This document shows, in pieces, positions 49,704 to 57,905 of a DNA stretch of 64,000 nucleotides. The first letter of the stretch is position 1. The number at the start of each line of letters is the position of its first letter. The notes beneath the pieces were generated by a model. It worked only from the letters and a program-made list of their open reading frames with translations, was not told the origin of the DNA and searched no databases. Source of the DNA: Amycolatopsis sp. MtRt-6 (GTDB lineage: Bacteria > Actinomycetota > Actinomycetes > Mycobacteriales > Pseudonocardiaceae); assembly GCF_017308975.1 (NCBI RefSeq), contig NZ_JADWPD010000023.1:1-64000 (forward strand), written 5' to 3'. The position numbers and the translations under genes were made by a program.

Positions 49704-51125
49704 GTGGAGATGATGAACGAGGACCCCCTCGCGCTGCTGCCCGAGATCATCCTCGCCGTGGCCGCGGTCGCCGGGCTGCTGCTCGGGTCCTACCTGCCCC
49801 GGCAGCGGCAGTGGCCGGTCCGGCTGCTGACCGCCCTCGCCTGCGCGGCCGCCCTGGTCGCCACCGTGGCGGTCTGGAACGACCCGGCCCGGACGGTGTT
49901 CGGGGACAGCTACGCCATCGACGTCGCCACCAACGCCGGACGCCTCATCGTCGTGGTCGCCGTCCTGATCACGCTCGGGGTCAGCGCCGGGGAGTTCCGG
50001 GCGTCGCCGCGCGAAAGCGAGCTGTACGTCCTGGTGCTGCTCGCGGCCCTCGGCACGATCGTCCTCACCGGCGCGAACGACCTGCTCCTGCTCGTGGCCG
50101 CGTACCTGCTGGCCAGCATCCCGCTGTACGCGATCGCCGGGTTCGCCAAGGACGACCTCGGGACCGAAGGCGCTCTGAAGTTCTACCTGCTCGGCGCGCT
50201 GCTCGGGATCACGATGCTGGCCGGGGCCACGGTCCTCTTCGGCGTCGGCGGCGCGACGACGTACGCCGACCTGCAGAAGTCACTCGGCGCCGCGCCTGCC
50301 GCCGCGGTCGCCGCCGGGTTCGTCGGCGTGCTGGCCGGGCTGCTGTTCAAGCTGGGCGCGGTCCCGGCGCACTTCTGGATCCCGGACGTCACCGAAGGCA
50401 CCCGGCCGCCCGCCGCGGCGTTCCTCACCACCGTCCCGAAGATCGGCGGCGTCGTCGCCGCGTACCGGCTGGTCGCGACGGCGATGTCCGGTTCGAACGT
50501 CGACTGGCCACTGCTGGTGGCGCTGATCGCCGCGGTCACCATGACGCTCGGCAACCTGGCCGCGTTCTTCCAGCGCGACGTGCGCCGGCTGCTCGGCTAT
50601 TCGACGATCAGCCAGGTCGGCTACCTGCTGATGGCCGTCGTCGTGGCCGGCCGCAGCTCGCTGGCGCTCCCGGGCACGCTCCTGTACCTCGCGGCCTACG
50701 CCCTGACCAACCTCGGCGCCTTCGCGGTCGTCTGCGCCCTCCCGCGGCGGAAGCTGATCGACGAGTACCGCGGGCTGCTCCGCCGGCGCCCGTGGCTGGC
50801 CGTGAGCCTCGTGATCTGCTTGCTCGGCCTCGTCGGCACCCCGCCGACCGCCGTCTTCGCCGGAAAGCTGACCGTCTTCACCGCGGCCTTCGACGGCGGG
50901 TACGGCTGGCTCGTCGTCGTGGCCGCCGTCAACACCGTCGCCAGCCTCTTCTACTACCTCCGCTGGATCGCCCCGGCCGTGCGGTCCGCCGAGGTCCCGG
51001 AAACCGCCGTCGTCGACCGCTGGGCCGCCACCACCGCATACGCCGCCACGGTGGGATCGCTCGCCCTGGGGCCGTTGTCCGGTCTTCTGCTCGCCGCGTT
51101 CCGGGGTGATCTCACGGCGATGTGA
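49704..51125 (+). CDS. nuoN: NADH-quinone oxidoreductase subunit N homologue
   Basis: 473 residues from GTG 49704 (ATG 49710 is an alternative). AAYLLASIPLYAIAGF, FKLGAVPAHFWIPDVTEGTRP and RDVRRLLGYSTISQVGYLL are typical NuoN elements. Last gene of the cluster; no nuoC, E, F, G or I is present up to the following remnant. Confidence 0.92.
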   Translation: MEMMNEDPLALLPEIILAVAAVAGLLLGSYLPRQRQWPVRLLTALACAAALVATVAVWNDPARTVFGDSYAIDVATNAGRLIVVVAVLITLGVSAGEFRASPRESELYVLVLLAALGTIVLTGANDLLLLVAAYLLASIPLYAIAGFAKDDLGTEGALKFYLLGALLGITMLAGATVLFGVGGATTYADLQKSLGAAPAAAVAAGFVGVLAGLLFKLGAVPAHFWIPDVTEGTRPPAAAFLTTVPKIGGVVAAYRLVATAMSGSNVDWPLLVALIAAVTMTLGNLAAFFQRDVRRLLGYSTISQVGYLLMAVVVAGRSSLALPGTLLYLAAYALTNLGAFAVVCALPRRKLIDEYRGLLRRRPWLAVSLVICLLGLVGTPPTAVFAGKLTVFTAAFDGGYGWLVVVAAVNTVASLFYYLRWIAPAVRSAEVPETAVVDRWAATTAYAATVGSLALGPLSGLLLAAFRGDLTAM

Positions 51126-51137
51126 TCCGAAGTCCGG

Positions 51138-51330
51138 CCTTCTTGGCGGCGATGCCGGCGACGTCACGTACCTGCACTTCCTCGGCAACGGCAGGACCGC
51201 GACCGCACCGACGTCGTTCGCGGGCAAGCCGGGGCAGCGCATCCGGCTGCGTCTGGTCAACGCGGGCGCCGAGGGCAAGGGCGGCCACGGGGAGTCGACC
51301 ATGATGACCTTGGTGTCCTATGTGGAATGA
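51138..51330 (+). pseudogene. Fragment of a multicopper oxidase gene
   Basis: In frame with a stop at 51330 the strand reads GDVTYLHFLGNGR then FAGKPGQRIRLRLVNAGAEG, the second-cupredoxin-domain core of multicopper oxidases (normally DVTYxxYLVNGR ... KPGQRxRLRIINA). Both ends and all copper ligands are missing. A decayed copper-resistance gene next to the metal-rich region. Confidence 0.6.
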
Positions 51331-51338
51331 CCAATGAA

Positions 51339-51376
51339 GGTTGCATCGTCGAACCATCTGGTTGTATGGTCGAACC
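51339..51376 (+). promoter_or_regulatory. Duplicated MarR operator on a leaderless promoter
   Basis: Two 17-base near-palindromes, GGTTGCATCGTCGAACC (51339-51355) and GGTTGTATGGTCGAACC (51360-51376), 21 bases apart start to start. They contain TTGCAT and TATGGT, 18 bases apart (-35/-10). The second copy ends directly at the marR ATG, leaving no room for a Shine-Dalgarno. Autoregulation is the simple reading. Confidence 0.65.
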
Positions 51377-51814
51377 ATGCAGAGCGGGGAGACGGACGCG
51401 GCGCAGGAGGCGCTGATGCGGTTCGTCCGCAACTTCGGCCTCCACCAGCCCGAGCGCACGCCGTGCGGGCAGCCGCTGCCGGTCTCGGAGGCACACGCGA
51501 TGGTGGAGATCGCCCGTGCGGGCCGGCTTCGCCAGGTGGAGCTGGCCCGCCGGTTGCGGTTGGAGAAGAGCACCGTCAGCCGGCTGGTCGCCAACCTGGC
51601 CGGCCGGGGCTGGGTGCACCGGGAAACAGCCGACGGCGACGGCCGCGGCGTGCTGCTGGTGCTCACCGACGCCGGTGCCACCGCCGCGGCCCGGCAGGCC
51701 GACGCCCGCCGGGACCGGCTCACCGTCCTGCTCGAACGCATACCCGACGACCAACGCGCCACCGTGGTGCGCGCGCTCCAGATCCTCGCGGAGGCCACCG
51801 GTGAACCGACCTGA
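51377..51814 (+). CDS. MarR-family transcriptional regulator
   Basis: 145 residues from ATG 51377. Winged helix: LRQVELARRLRLEKSTVSRLVANLAGRGWV (recognition region, about 55-85) and wing ETADGDGRGVLLVLTDAG. It overlaps the downstream lipoprotein gene and is preceded by two matching palindromes. A single-Cys region near the N-terminus (ERTPCGQPL) may sense oxidants (inference). Ligand unknown. Confidence 0.9.
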   Translation: MQSGETDAAQEALMRFVRNFGLHQPERTPCGQPLPVSEAHAMVEIARAGRLRQVELARRLRLEKSTVSRLVANLAGRGWVHRETADGDGRGVLLVLTDAGATAAARQADARRDRLTVLLERIPDDQRATVVRALQILAEATGEPT

Positions 51815-52295
51815 CCGCACCCTGCTGCTGGTGGCCGCCGCCGCTGCCGTCGCGCTCGGCAGCGGCTGCGCCGCCGACCCTTCGGCGACCTCCGCCCGGC
51901 AGGCCGAGGTCGCCGAGCGGGGCGCGTCCGTCATGCCCTTCGACCTCGAACGCACGACCCACCGGTTCACCAAGTCCGGCACCGGCGGCGTGCAGACCGT
52001 GGTCGCCGACGACCCGCGCGACACCGCCCAGATCACCCTCATCCAGCAGCACCTGACAGCGGAGGTGGACCGCTTCCGCCGCGGCGACTTCACCGACCCC
52101 GCCCGCATCCACGGCACCGAGATGCCCGGCCTGGCCACGCTCCGAGCACACGGCGGGCGGATCACCATCGAGTACGAAAACACCCCCGACGGAGCACGCG
52201 CCACCTACACCGCCGGCGACACCGGGCTTCGCACCGCCCTCCACGCCTGGTTCGACGCCCAGCTCGGCGACCACGGCCCGCACGCCACCCGCTGA
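51801..52295 (+). CDS. Putative lipoprotein
   Basis: 164 residues from GTG 51801 (GCGGAGG upstream), overlapping marR by 14 bases. Lipobox-like ALGSGC near residue 23, then a soluble domain without motifs I recognise. Probably co-regulated by the MarR protein. Confidence 0.65.
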   Translation: MNRPDRTLLLVAAAAAVALGSGCAADPSATSARQAEVAERGASVMPFDLERTTHRFTKSGTGGVQTVVADDPRDTAQITLIQQHLTAEVDRFRRGDFTDPARIHGTEMPGLATLRAHGGRITIEYENTPDGARATYTAGDTGLRTALHAWFDAQLGDHGPHATR

Positions 52296-52329
52296 CGGCG
52301 CCGACGTGCCACCGAACCACCGGAGTGCC

Positions 52330-52602
52330 GTGACCTACGTCGTCCGAGCCGAAACACCTCCGGTCGAGGCCTGCCAGCGCCTGCGGGTCGCCGGCGGACC
52401 GAGTCCCAAGTCGACCGCGGCGGCAGCGGCGGGCGCCGGCAGCTGGTACTCCGTCGTCGCCCACCACGACGACCACCCGGTGGGCATGGGCCGCGTCATC
52501 GGACTGGGCAAGAAGATCATGGGCGACGCACGCCACCTCTACACGCAGTACGGCTTCGCGGAAACCGCGCCACACTCGGCCGGCATGGCACTCCGGCTCT
52601 GA
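52330..52602 (+). pseudogene. GNAT acetyltransferase with internal deletions
   Basis: Begins as a normal GNAT (TYVVRAETPPVEACQRLRVA ... HPVGMGRVIG) and ends as one (ARHLYTQYGFAETAPHSAGM). The segment between has lost the central strand and the acetyl-CoA loop (Q/RxxGxG/A), leaving only LGKKIMGD. The reading frame is preserved through at least two deletions. Non-functional as an acetyltransferase. Confidence 0.65.
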
Positions 52603-52720
52603 CCTGATCGCGCCGACCGACCATCGACCTCTCGAAGAACGGACGGAACGCACCTCAACTATCGGTTCTCGTACTACCCCACCTAGCGGAAGCCCGCGGA
52701 GGGCTGAGTACCGTGGAGAC

Positions 52721-53122
52721 GTGGCGGCGACCCGGCTCGGCAAAGTACAGCAGGTCCTGCTGCTGTGCGCGCTCGCGCTCTGCGTTGCCGCCATGCACCA
52801 CGTCAGCATGGCGACGAGCCCCGAGCACGGCTCCGTGACGCACGCCATGCCGGCTTCCCAAGCCGAGTCGTCCGCGGTCGTCGACTCGGGCTCCGGCGAA
52901 CACCAGCCCGGCATGCCGGACGGTGCCCACGATCTCCGCCACCTCTGCATGGCCGTGGTCGGTGCGGTGGTGGCTCTTTTCCTCGCCCTCCTGGCGCTCA
53001 GCCGGTCGCGGCCGGCGGAAGTTCTCCCGCCGGCAAGTCCTCGCGGCTCCCCCGCACCCGGACGTCCACCCGACAGACGTGGCCGGCTGATCCTCACCTC
53101 TCTCTGCGTTCTGCGGACCTGA
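52721..53122 (+). CDS. DUF6153-like small membrane protein
   Basis: 133 residues, GTG 52721. N-terminal hydrophobic segment, a Met/His-containing extracytoplasmic loop (MHHVSMATSPEHG ... EHQPGMPDGAHDLRHLCM), second membrane helix, basic Pro-rich tail. DUF6153-type proteins commonly precede DUF305 genes in actinomycetes, as here; a copper link is inferred from the Met/His residues. Confidence 0.65.
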   Translation: MAATRLGKVQQVLLLCALALCVAAMHHVSMATSPEHGSVTHAMPASQAESSAVVDSGSGEHQPGMPDGAHDLRHLCMAVVGAVVALFLALLALSRSRPAEVLPPASPRGSPAPGRPPDRRGRLILTSLCVLRT

Positions 53123-53185
53123 CCGGCCGCGTTCTCCGCGGTCCTCACCGGTCTTACAGCAGCAATTCACAGAGAAGGATTTGTC

Positions 53186-53809
53186 ATGCGCAAAACTCTG
53201 CTCGTCAGCGGCGTCGCCGCCATCTCCGCGCTCGTGCTGAGCGCGTGCAGCAGCAGCGACCACGCGTCCATGTCCGGCATGAGCTCCAGCGCGTCCGCGC
53301 CGGCGCCGGCCCCGAGCCGGCAGGCGGCCGGCCACAACGCCGACGACATCGCGTTCGCCCAGCAGATGGTTCCGCACCACAGCCAGGCCCTCGACATGGC
53401 GAAGCTGGTGCCGTCCCGCAGCACCAACCCCAAGGTCGTCGACCTGGCGAGCCGGATCGAAAAGGCCCAGGACCCGGAGATCCGGCAGATGCAGGGCTGG
53501 CTGACCGCCTGGGGCGCTCCCTCGGCCTCGTCGACGCCGGGCATGCCCGGCATGGATCACGGGTCGACGGGCTCCATGCCGGGCATGATGTCCGACGCCG
53601 ACATGCAGAAGCTCGGGCAGGCCAAGGGCGCCGAGTTCGACAAGATGTGGCTCGACATGATGATCCAGCACCACCAGGGCGCGGTCGAGATGGCCAGGAC
53701 CGAGCTGTCCAAGGGCAGCAACGCCGACGCCAAGGCACTTGCCCAGAAGATCATCGACACCCAGCAGGCGGAGATCACGGAGATGCAGGGCCTGCTTTCG
53801 CAGAGCTGA
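53186..53809 (+). CDS. DUF305 lipoprotein (putative copper-binding)
   Basis: 207 residues. Lipoprotein signal with LSACSSSDH (Cys about 21), linker, then DUF305 with FAQQMVPHHSQALDM and MWLDMMIQHHQGAVEMA, and a Met/Gly/His stretch (GMPGMDHGSTGSMPGMM). GAGAAGGA precedes ATG 53186. Second DUF305 in the window; here secreted and lipid-anchored rather than membrane-spanning. Confidence 0.88.
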   Translation: MRKTLLVSGVAAISALVLSACSSSDHASMSGMSSSASAPAPAPSRQAAGHNADDIAFAQQMVPHHSQALDMAKLVPSRSTNPKVVDLASRIEKAQDPEIRQMQGWLTAWGAPSASSTPGMPGMDHGSTGSMPGMMSDADMQKLGQAKGAEFDKMWLDMMIQHHQGAVEMARTELSKGSNADAKALAQKIIDTQQAEITEMQGLLSQS

Positions 53810-53890
53810 TCCCCCGACTCCCGGCGGCCACCCCGAGTTACCCCGGGGTGGCCGTCGCCTGCCTTCACAGAGGACAGACAACTACCCGGC

Positions 53891-53898
53891 TAGTACTA
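53891..53898. promoter_or_regulatory. Candidate BlaI-type site upstream of NlpC/P60 paralogue 2
   Basis: Perfect palindrome TAGTACTA in a TACTAC-containing A/T-richer stretch just before the NlpC gene that precedes a blaI-like gene. A related TACTAC element lies upstream of the DUF6153 gene (near 52670). TAC/GTA-based palindromes are usual for BlaI/CopY repressors. Weak evidence. Confidence 0.25.
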
Positions 53899-53941
53899 CT
53901 CCGATTAGTTGACCGTCCTCGCGGCAGGAGATTCAGAACCC

Positions 53942-54994
53942 GTGACACCGCACCGGCGATCCCTGCGACATCCGCTCGCCGCCACCACCGCACTGCTGCT
54001 CATCGGCTGGGGAACACTCCCCGCGAGCGCACAGCCGGCACCGCCACCCAGCAGCCAGGACCCCATGCGGCGCTACCAGGAACTGGGCGCGCAGGCGGCC
54101 AAGGCCGACGAGGACCTGCTGACCGCGCAGGACCAGCTGAACGCGCGGCAAGCCGAACGCGACAAGGCGAACGCGGACGTGACCAAGGCCAACGACGACC
54201 TCGGCAAGGCGCAGGCGGCCGTCGCGCAGTTCCGGCCGCAAGTGGACACCATCGCGCTGTCCGCGCTCGACGGCGGGCAGCTCGGCAACGCGGCGATGCT
54301 GCTGGACAGCGGCAACCGGCAGGAGTTCCTCGACCGCGCTTCGGCGTTGTCGATGCTGGCCGATCAGAAGACCGTCGTCCTCGGTGGCCTCCGCGACGCC
54401 GTGAACCAGGCCGAAAACGCGAAAACCACCGCGGCGAACGCGCAGAAGACGGCCCAGCTGGCCGCCGACGACGCGGCCACGGCGCTGGACGACGTCCGCA
54501 AGCGCCAAGAGGACCTGAAGGGACAGATCGCCGAAGTCCGCAAGGCGCTCGGCAATCTTTCCTCCGCAGACCGCAAAAAGCTCGGCACGGTCCAGGACAA
54601 CGGCTCGTACCTCGGTCCGCCCGGTGCCGCGAACGACGCGCTGCAGGCCGCGCTGTCCAAGCGTGGCTCGGAGTACGAGTGGGGCGCCACCGGGCCGAGC
54701 GAGTTCGACTGCTCCGGCTTGACGTCCTGGGCGTACAAGCAGGCCGGCGTCACGATCCCGCGCACCAGCCGCCAGCAGTTCACCGCCGGCAAGGCCGTGC
54801 CGCTCGACCAGCTCGTCCCGGGTGACCTCCTGTTCTACGACGACGGCACCGGCAACGCGGCGGCGATCCACCACGTCGCGATGTACGTCGGCGACGGCAA
54901 GATGGTCGACGCCCCCACCGAAGGGCAGCTGGTCGACGTGCGTCCCCAGCGCGGTGACGGCCACCTGCTGGGTGCCCGGCGCATCGTCGGGTGA
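53942..54994 (+). CDS. Secreted NlpC/P60 peptidoglycan endopeptidase (paralogue 2)
   Basis: 350 residues from GTG 53942. Signal peptide, coiled coil (about 40-210), NlpC/P60 domain with Cys in FDCSGLTSWAY and His in HHVAMYVGDG. The third catalytic-position residue, His in paralogue 1 (MVHAP), is Asp here (MVDAP). Same length and layout as 42042-43094, so an old duplication. Followed by a BlaI/M56 pair that may regulate it. Confidence 0.88.
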   Translation: MTPHRRSLRHPLAATTALLLIGWGTLPASAQPAPPPSSQDPMRRYQELGAQAAKADEDLLTAQDQLNARQAERDKANADVTKANDDLGKAQAAVAQFRPQVDTIALSALDGGQLGNAAMLLDSGNRQEFLDRASALSMLADQKTVVLGGLRDAVNQAENAKTTAANAQKTAQLAADDAATALDDVRKRQEDLKGQIAEVRKALGNLSSADRKKLGTVQDNGSYLGPPGAANDALQAALSKRGSEYEWGATGPSEFDCSGLTSWAYKQAGVTIPRTSRQQFTAGKAVPLDQLVPGDLLFYDDGTGNAAAIHHVAMYVGDGKMVDAPTEGQLVDVRPQRGDGHLLGARRIVG

Positions 54995-55031
54995 TCCCGG
55001 CCGGACGGGTATCCTTTTGCGCGGAGGTGCC

Positions 55032-55394
55032 ATGCTGAAGCTGGGCGAGCTCGAGGCGTCGGTCATGAACGCGCTGTGGAGCGCGACGGAACCGATGCGG
55101 GTCCGCGAGGTGCTCGACGAGCTCAACCGGCACCGCGACCTGGCCTACACCACCGTGATGACGGTGCTGGACAACCTGCACCGCAAGGGCTGGGTCGTCC
55201 GGGAGATGGAGAACCGCGCCTACCACTACACCGCGGTCACCTCCCGCGAGGAGGCCACCGCGCAGATGCTGCGGGAGCTGCTCGACTCCGGCGGCGATCG
55301 GGAGTCGGTGTTGCTGCACTTCGTGCGTTCGACGTCGGAGGAAGAGTCGGACTTCCTCCGCAAGGCACTGCGCCGGAAGCCGCGCAAGCGGTGA
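55032..55394 (+). CDS. BlaI/MecI-family transcriptional repressor
   Basis: 120 residues from ATG 55032 (GCGGAGG). Winged helix LGELEASVMNALW ... LAYTTVMTVLDNLHRKGWV and a C-terminal dimerisation helix with the protease-sensitive region. Coupled by GTGA to an M56 metallopeptidase, the sensor type that inactivates BlaI in beta-lactam and cell-wall-stress responses. Confidence 0.93.
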   Translation: MLKLGELEASVMNALWSATEPMRVREVLDELNRHRDLAYTTVMTVLDNLHRKGWVVREMENRAYHYTAVTSREEATAQMLRELLDSGGDRESVLLHFVRSTSEEESDFLRKALRRKPRKR

Positions 55395-56326
55395 TCACGG
55401 CGGCCGCGATCCTGCTCGGGGTCCTGGTGGTCGGCTGGTGGTCACCGCGGCCGCTGAGCAGGCTCTCCGCCCTGGTGAGCCCGGGCACGGCGCTGACCTG
55501 GTGGTTGCTCACCGCGGCCGGTCTCATCGCCGGAACCATCGCGGGTGTGCTGCTCTTGGTGCTGCCCGGCCACGGCCCGGCCGCGGCCGTCCTGGCCGTG
55601 CTGCACGACTGCTGGGCCGCGGTCGGCCACGGCAACCTGCCCGCCCTCGATCCGATCGCCGGGGGCATCGCGACGGCCGTCGTGCTGGCGGCGGCCGCCC
55701 GGCTCGCGCTGGCTTCGGCCGGCCGCCGCCGGCGCCGCAACGTCCTGCACCGCCGCCACCTGCTCGCGCTGCGGCTGTCCGGCTCGGCCGACGGCCGCCC
55801 GCTGCCGACCCTCTGGGTGCCGGAGGACGAGCCGGTCGCCTACAGCCTCGGCGGCCGCCAGGCGCTGATCGTCGCCAGCACGGGGTTGAAGGACCGGTTG
55901 TCGGCCGGGGAGCTGCGCGCGGTCTTGGCGCACGAGCGCGCCCACGTCCACAGCCGGCACCACCTGCTCACCGCGGTGGCGGACGTCCTGGGCCGCACGC
56001 TCGGGTTCGTCCCGCTGCTGCGGGAGCTGCCCGGCGCGGTCCAGTTGCTGGTCGAGCTGGCCGCCGACCGGACAGCGGCGGAGCAGTGCGGCCGCGAGCC
56101 GCTGCGATCCGCGCTCCTGTCGATCCGGGCGGTCGAGGGTCCCCGGCGGTCGCTGGCCATGGCGGGCGGCGACACCACGATCCGGCTGCAGCGGCTCACC
56201 GCCCACACCGGCTCGCGACTCGTGTCCCGGGCGGTGACCGTGGCCGGCGGGTTCGCCGCACTGGTCGCGCCCGCCGCGGTCGCCGTCGCTTTGGTGGTCG
56301 GGACCAGCCTGGTTTCGTGCCCGTGA
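55391..56326 (+). CDS. M56-family (BlaR1-like) membrane metallopeptidase
   Basis: 311 residues, about four membrane helices, with zinc site HERAH in VLAHERAHVHSRHH (about residue 178) and a distal glutamate in LVELAADRTAAEQ. Unlike BlaR1 it has no penicillin-binding sensor domain. It would cleave or antagonise the BlaI-like repressor encoded just before it. The stimulus is unknown. Confidence 0.9.
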   Translation: MITAAAILLGVLVVGWWSPRPLSRLSALVSPGTALTWWLLTAAGLIAGTIAGVLLLVLPGHGPAAAVLAVLHDCWAAVGHGNLPALDPIAGGIATAVVLAAAARLALASAGRRRRRNVLHRRHLLALRLSGSADGRPLPTLWVPEDEPVAYSLGGRQALIVASTGLKDRLSAGELRAVLAHERAHVHSRHHLLTAVADVLGRTLGFVPLLRELPGAVQLLVELAADRTAAEQCGREPLRSALLSIRAVEGPRRSLAMAGGDTTIRLQRLTAHTGSRLVSRAVTVAGGFAALVAPAAVAVALVVGTSLVSCP

Positions 56327-56350
56327 GAGCCGTCAGCAGGCCTGCCGCGG

Positions 56351-56896
56351 TCAGTGGGAACCTGGTCGCCGGTCTTGGGTCGGCGCCGGTGACCTGACGG
56401 CCCTCCTCCGCGCATGTGCTGCGAAGCTCGGGATGCGGTGCGCGCGCACCCGCCGCCGGGCGAGCACGGCCACGACGACGATCTTCAGGACGACGACCGC
56501 GAGCACGACGTCCGCGGCCACGCTGGTCCAGCGCCACGACGTGAGCGCGGCGCTGCCGACCGCGACGTGCGCGACGACGGCCAGCACCACCGCCGCGACC
56601 AGGGCGATCTTCGTCCCACGCCGGCTCACCACGTCGGATGCCGGCGCTTCCGCTCCCTGCCAGATGACCTTCACACCTTCCCGCTGCCCGAACCGCTCGA
56701 GGTCGGCGGTGAGCAGATCCCGGATCACCCGCAGCCGGTCGTCACCGTCCACGTCGAGCCGCACCGCCAGTTCCTCCGCGGTGCTCCGCAGCGTGCACCG
56801 GCCCCACGTGAACTCGATGAGCCCCGCCTCGTCGGTCCATTCGACACGGACCACCTCGGGACGTTCCTGGCCTCGGTGCGGCTTCCGGGCTCCCAT
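56351..56896 (-). CDS. DUF2218-like protein with C-terminal membrane segments
   Basis: 181 residues. The N-terminal 85 residues match DUF2218 (GLIEFTWGRCTLRSTAEELAV ... LLTADLERFGQREGVKVIWQ). Then two membrane helices (about 95-145) and a basic tail. DUF2218 genes are often TetR-controlled; here one lies divergently upstream. Role unknown. Confidence 0.75.
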   Translation of the reverse strand: MGARKPHRGQERPEVVRVEWTDEAGLIEFTWGRCTLRSTAEELAVRLDVDGDDRLRVIRDLLTADLERFGQREGVKVIWQGAEAPASDVVSRRGTKIALVAAVVLAVVAHVAVGSAALTSWRWTSVAADVVLAVVVLKIVVVAVLARRRVRAHRIPSFAAHARRRAVRSPAPTQDRRPGSH

Positions 56897-56918
56897 GGCC
56901 TCGGCGTGCCGGCATGGC

Positions 56919-57029
56919 TCAGCTCCTCGTCAGGGCGGCGAACCACGCGCCGATGTCCCACGGTGGACGGGTGACGTAGAGATCGTCGGGACCGCGCACG
57001 ACCTGCGGGTGTGCCCTGGCTTCAACCAT
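56919..57029 (-). CDS. Small leaderless ORF upstream of DUF2218 gene
   Basis: 36 codons from ATG 57029. The -10 box TAAAAC ends seven bases before it, so it would be the first codon of the transcript. It has no recognisable domain (RPPWDIGAWFAAL). Could be a leader peptide or the remnant of a longer gene. Confidence 0.4.
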   Translation of the reverse strand: MVEARAHPQVVRGPDDLYVTRPPWDIGAWFAALTRS

Positions 57030-57036
57030 GCGGCAA

Positions 57037-57065
57037 GTTTTATCGAGACAGAGTGTCGCTGTCAA
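57037..57065 (-). promoter_or_regulatory. Promoter of DUF2218 transcript with TetR-type palindrome
   Basis: Minus strand TTGACA (57060-57065), 17 bases, TAAAAC (57037-57042), the best promoter match in this region. The spacer holds the inverted repeat GACAG-N7-CTGTC (57047-57063), well placed for repression by the divergently encoded TetR protein. Confidence 0.65.
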
Positions 57066-57105
57066 TCCTTGCTGTATTGACCGTGCCGTTGTGTATCCTC
57101 CGCTG

Positions 57106-57702
57106 GTGCCCAAGCTGTGGAACGAGACGATCGAGACCCACCGCCAGGCGGTCCGCGACGCGACGCTGGACACGACCGCCGCACTGGTCGCCGAGCACGG
57201 TCTCACGTCGGTGACGATGTCGAAGATCGCCGAGAAGACCGGCATCGGGCGGGCGACGCTCTACAAGTACTTCCCGGACGTCGAATCGATCCTCTCTGCC
57301 TGGCACGAACGCCGGATCAGCGCGCACCTGCACGAACTCGCCGCGGTCCGCGACCAGACCGCGGACCCGGCCGCCCGCCTCGAACGCGTCCTGAAGGCCT
57401 ATGCCCTGATCCACCGCGAGAGGGTGCGGCACCACAACGAGCCGCACGGCGCCGAACTCGCCGCCCTCCTGCACCCGGACGAGCACGTCGCCCACGCACA
57501 ACGGCATCTGCACGAGATGTTCCGCGAACTGCTGGAGCAGGCAGCCGAGGCCGGCGCTGTTCGCGACGACGTCGCCGCCGAGGAACTGGCCACCTACTGC
57601 CTGCACGCCCTCACCGCGGCCGGCGGGCTCCCCTCCGACGCGGCGGCCGAGCGGCTGGTCGAGGTCACCCTCGCCGGCCTCCGCCCGCCGGGCACTGCTT
57701 GA
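57106..57702 (+). CDS. TetR-family transcriptional regulator
   Basis: 198 residues from GTG 57106. N-terminal HTH LTSVTMSKIAEKTGIGRATLYKYFPDVESIL (about 30-60), then a helical ligand domain. TATCCT lies six bases before the GTG, so this message is probably leaderless too. Divergent from the DUF2218 gene, with a palindrome between them, indicating direct control. Confidence 0.92.
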   Translation: MPKLWNETIETHRQAVRDATLDTTAALVAEHGLTSVTMSKIAEKTGIGRATLYKYFPDVESILSAWHERRISAHLHELAAVRDQTADPAARLERVLKAYALIHRERVRHHNEPHGAELAALLHPDEHVAHAQRHLHEMFRELLEQAAEAGAVRDDVAAEELATYCLHALTAAGGLPSDAAAERLVEVTLAGLRPPGTA

Positions 57703-57905
57703 GGTTTGCCCGCAGGAGAAGTCTTTGCGCACGGACGCGAACCGCTGTGGATGCGGCGGCCTGGGAACCGACCGGGGACCTGAGCCACTGTCCGAAAAGG
57801 ACAAGTAGCCGACCTGAACCGGGTTGTTGCGAGCGTGTCGCGTTGCGATCAGCGGCCGGACTCTGTCAGCTCCCTGCCAGGTCCGGCGGTGGCTATTGTG
57901 AACTG

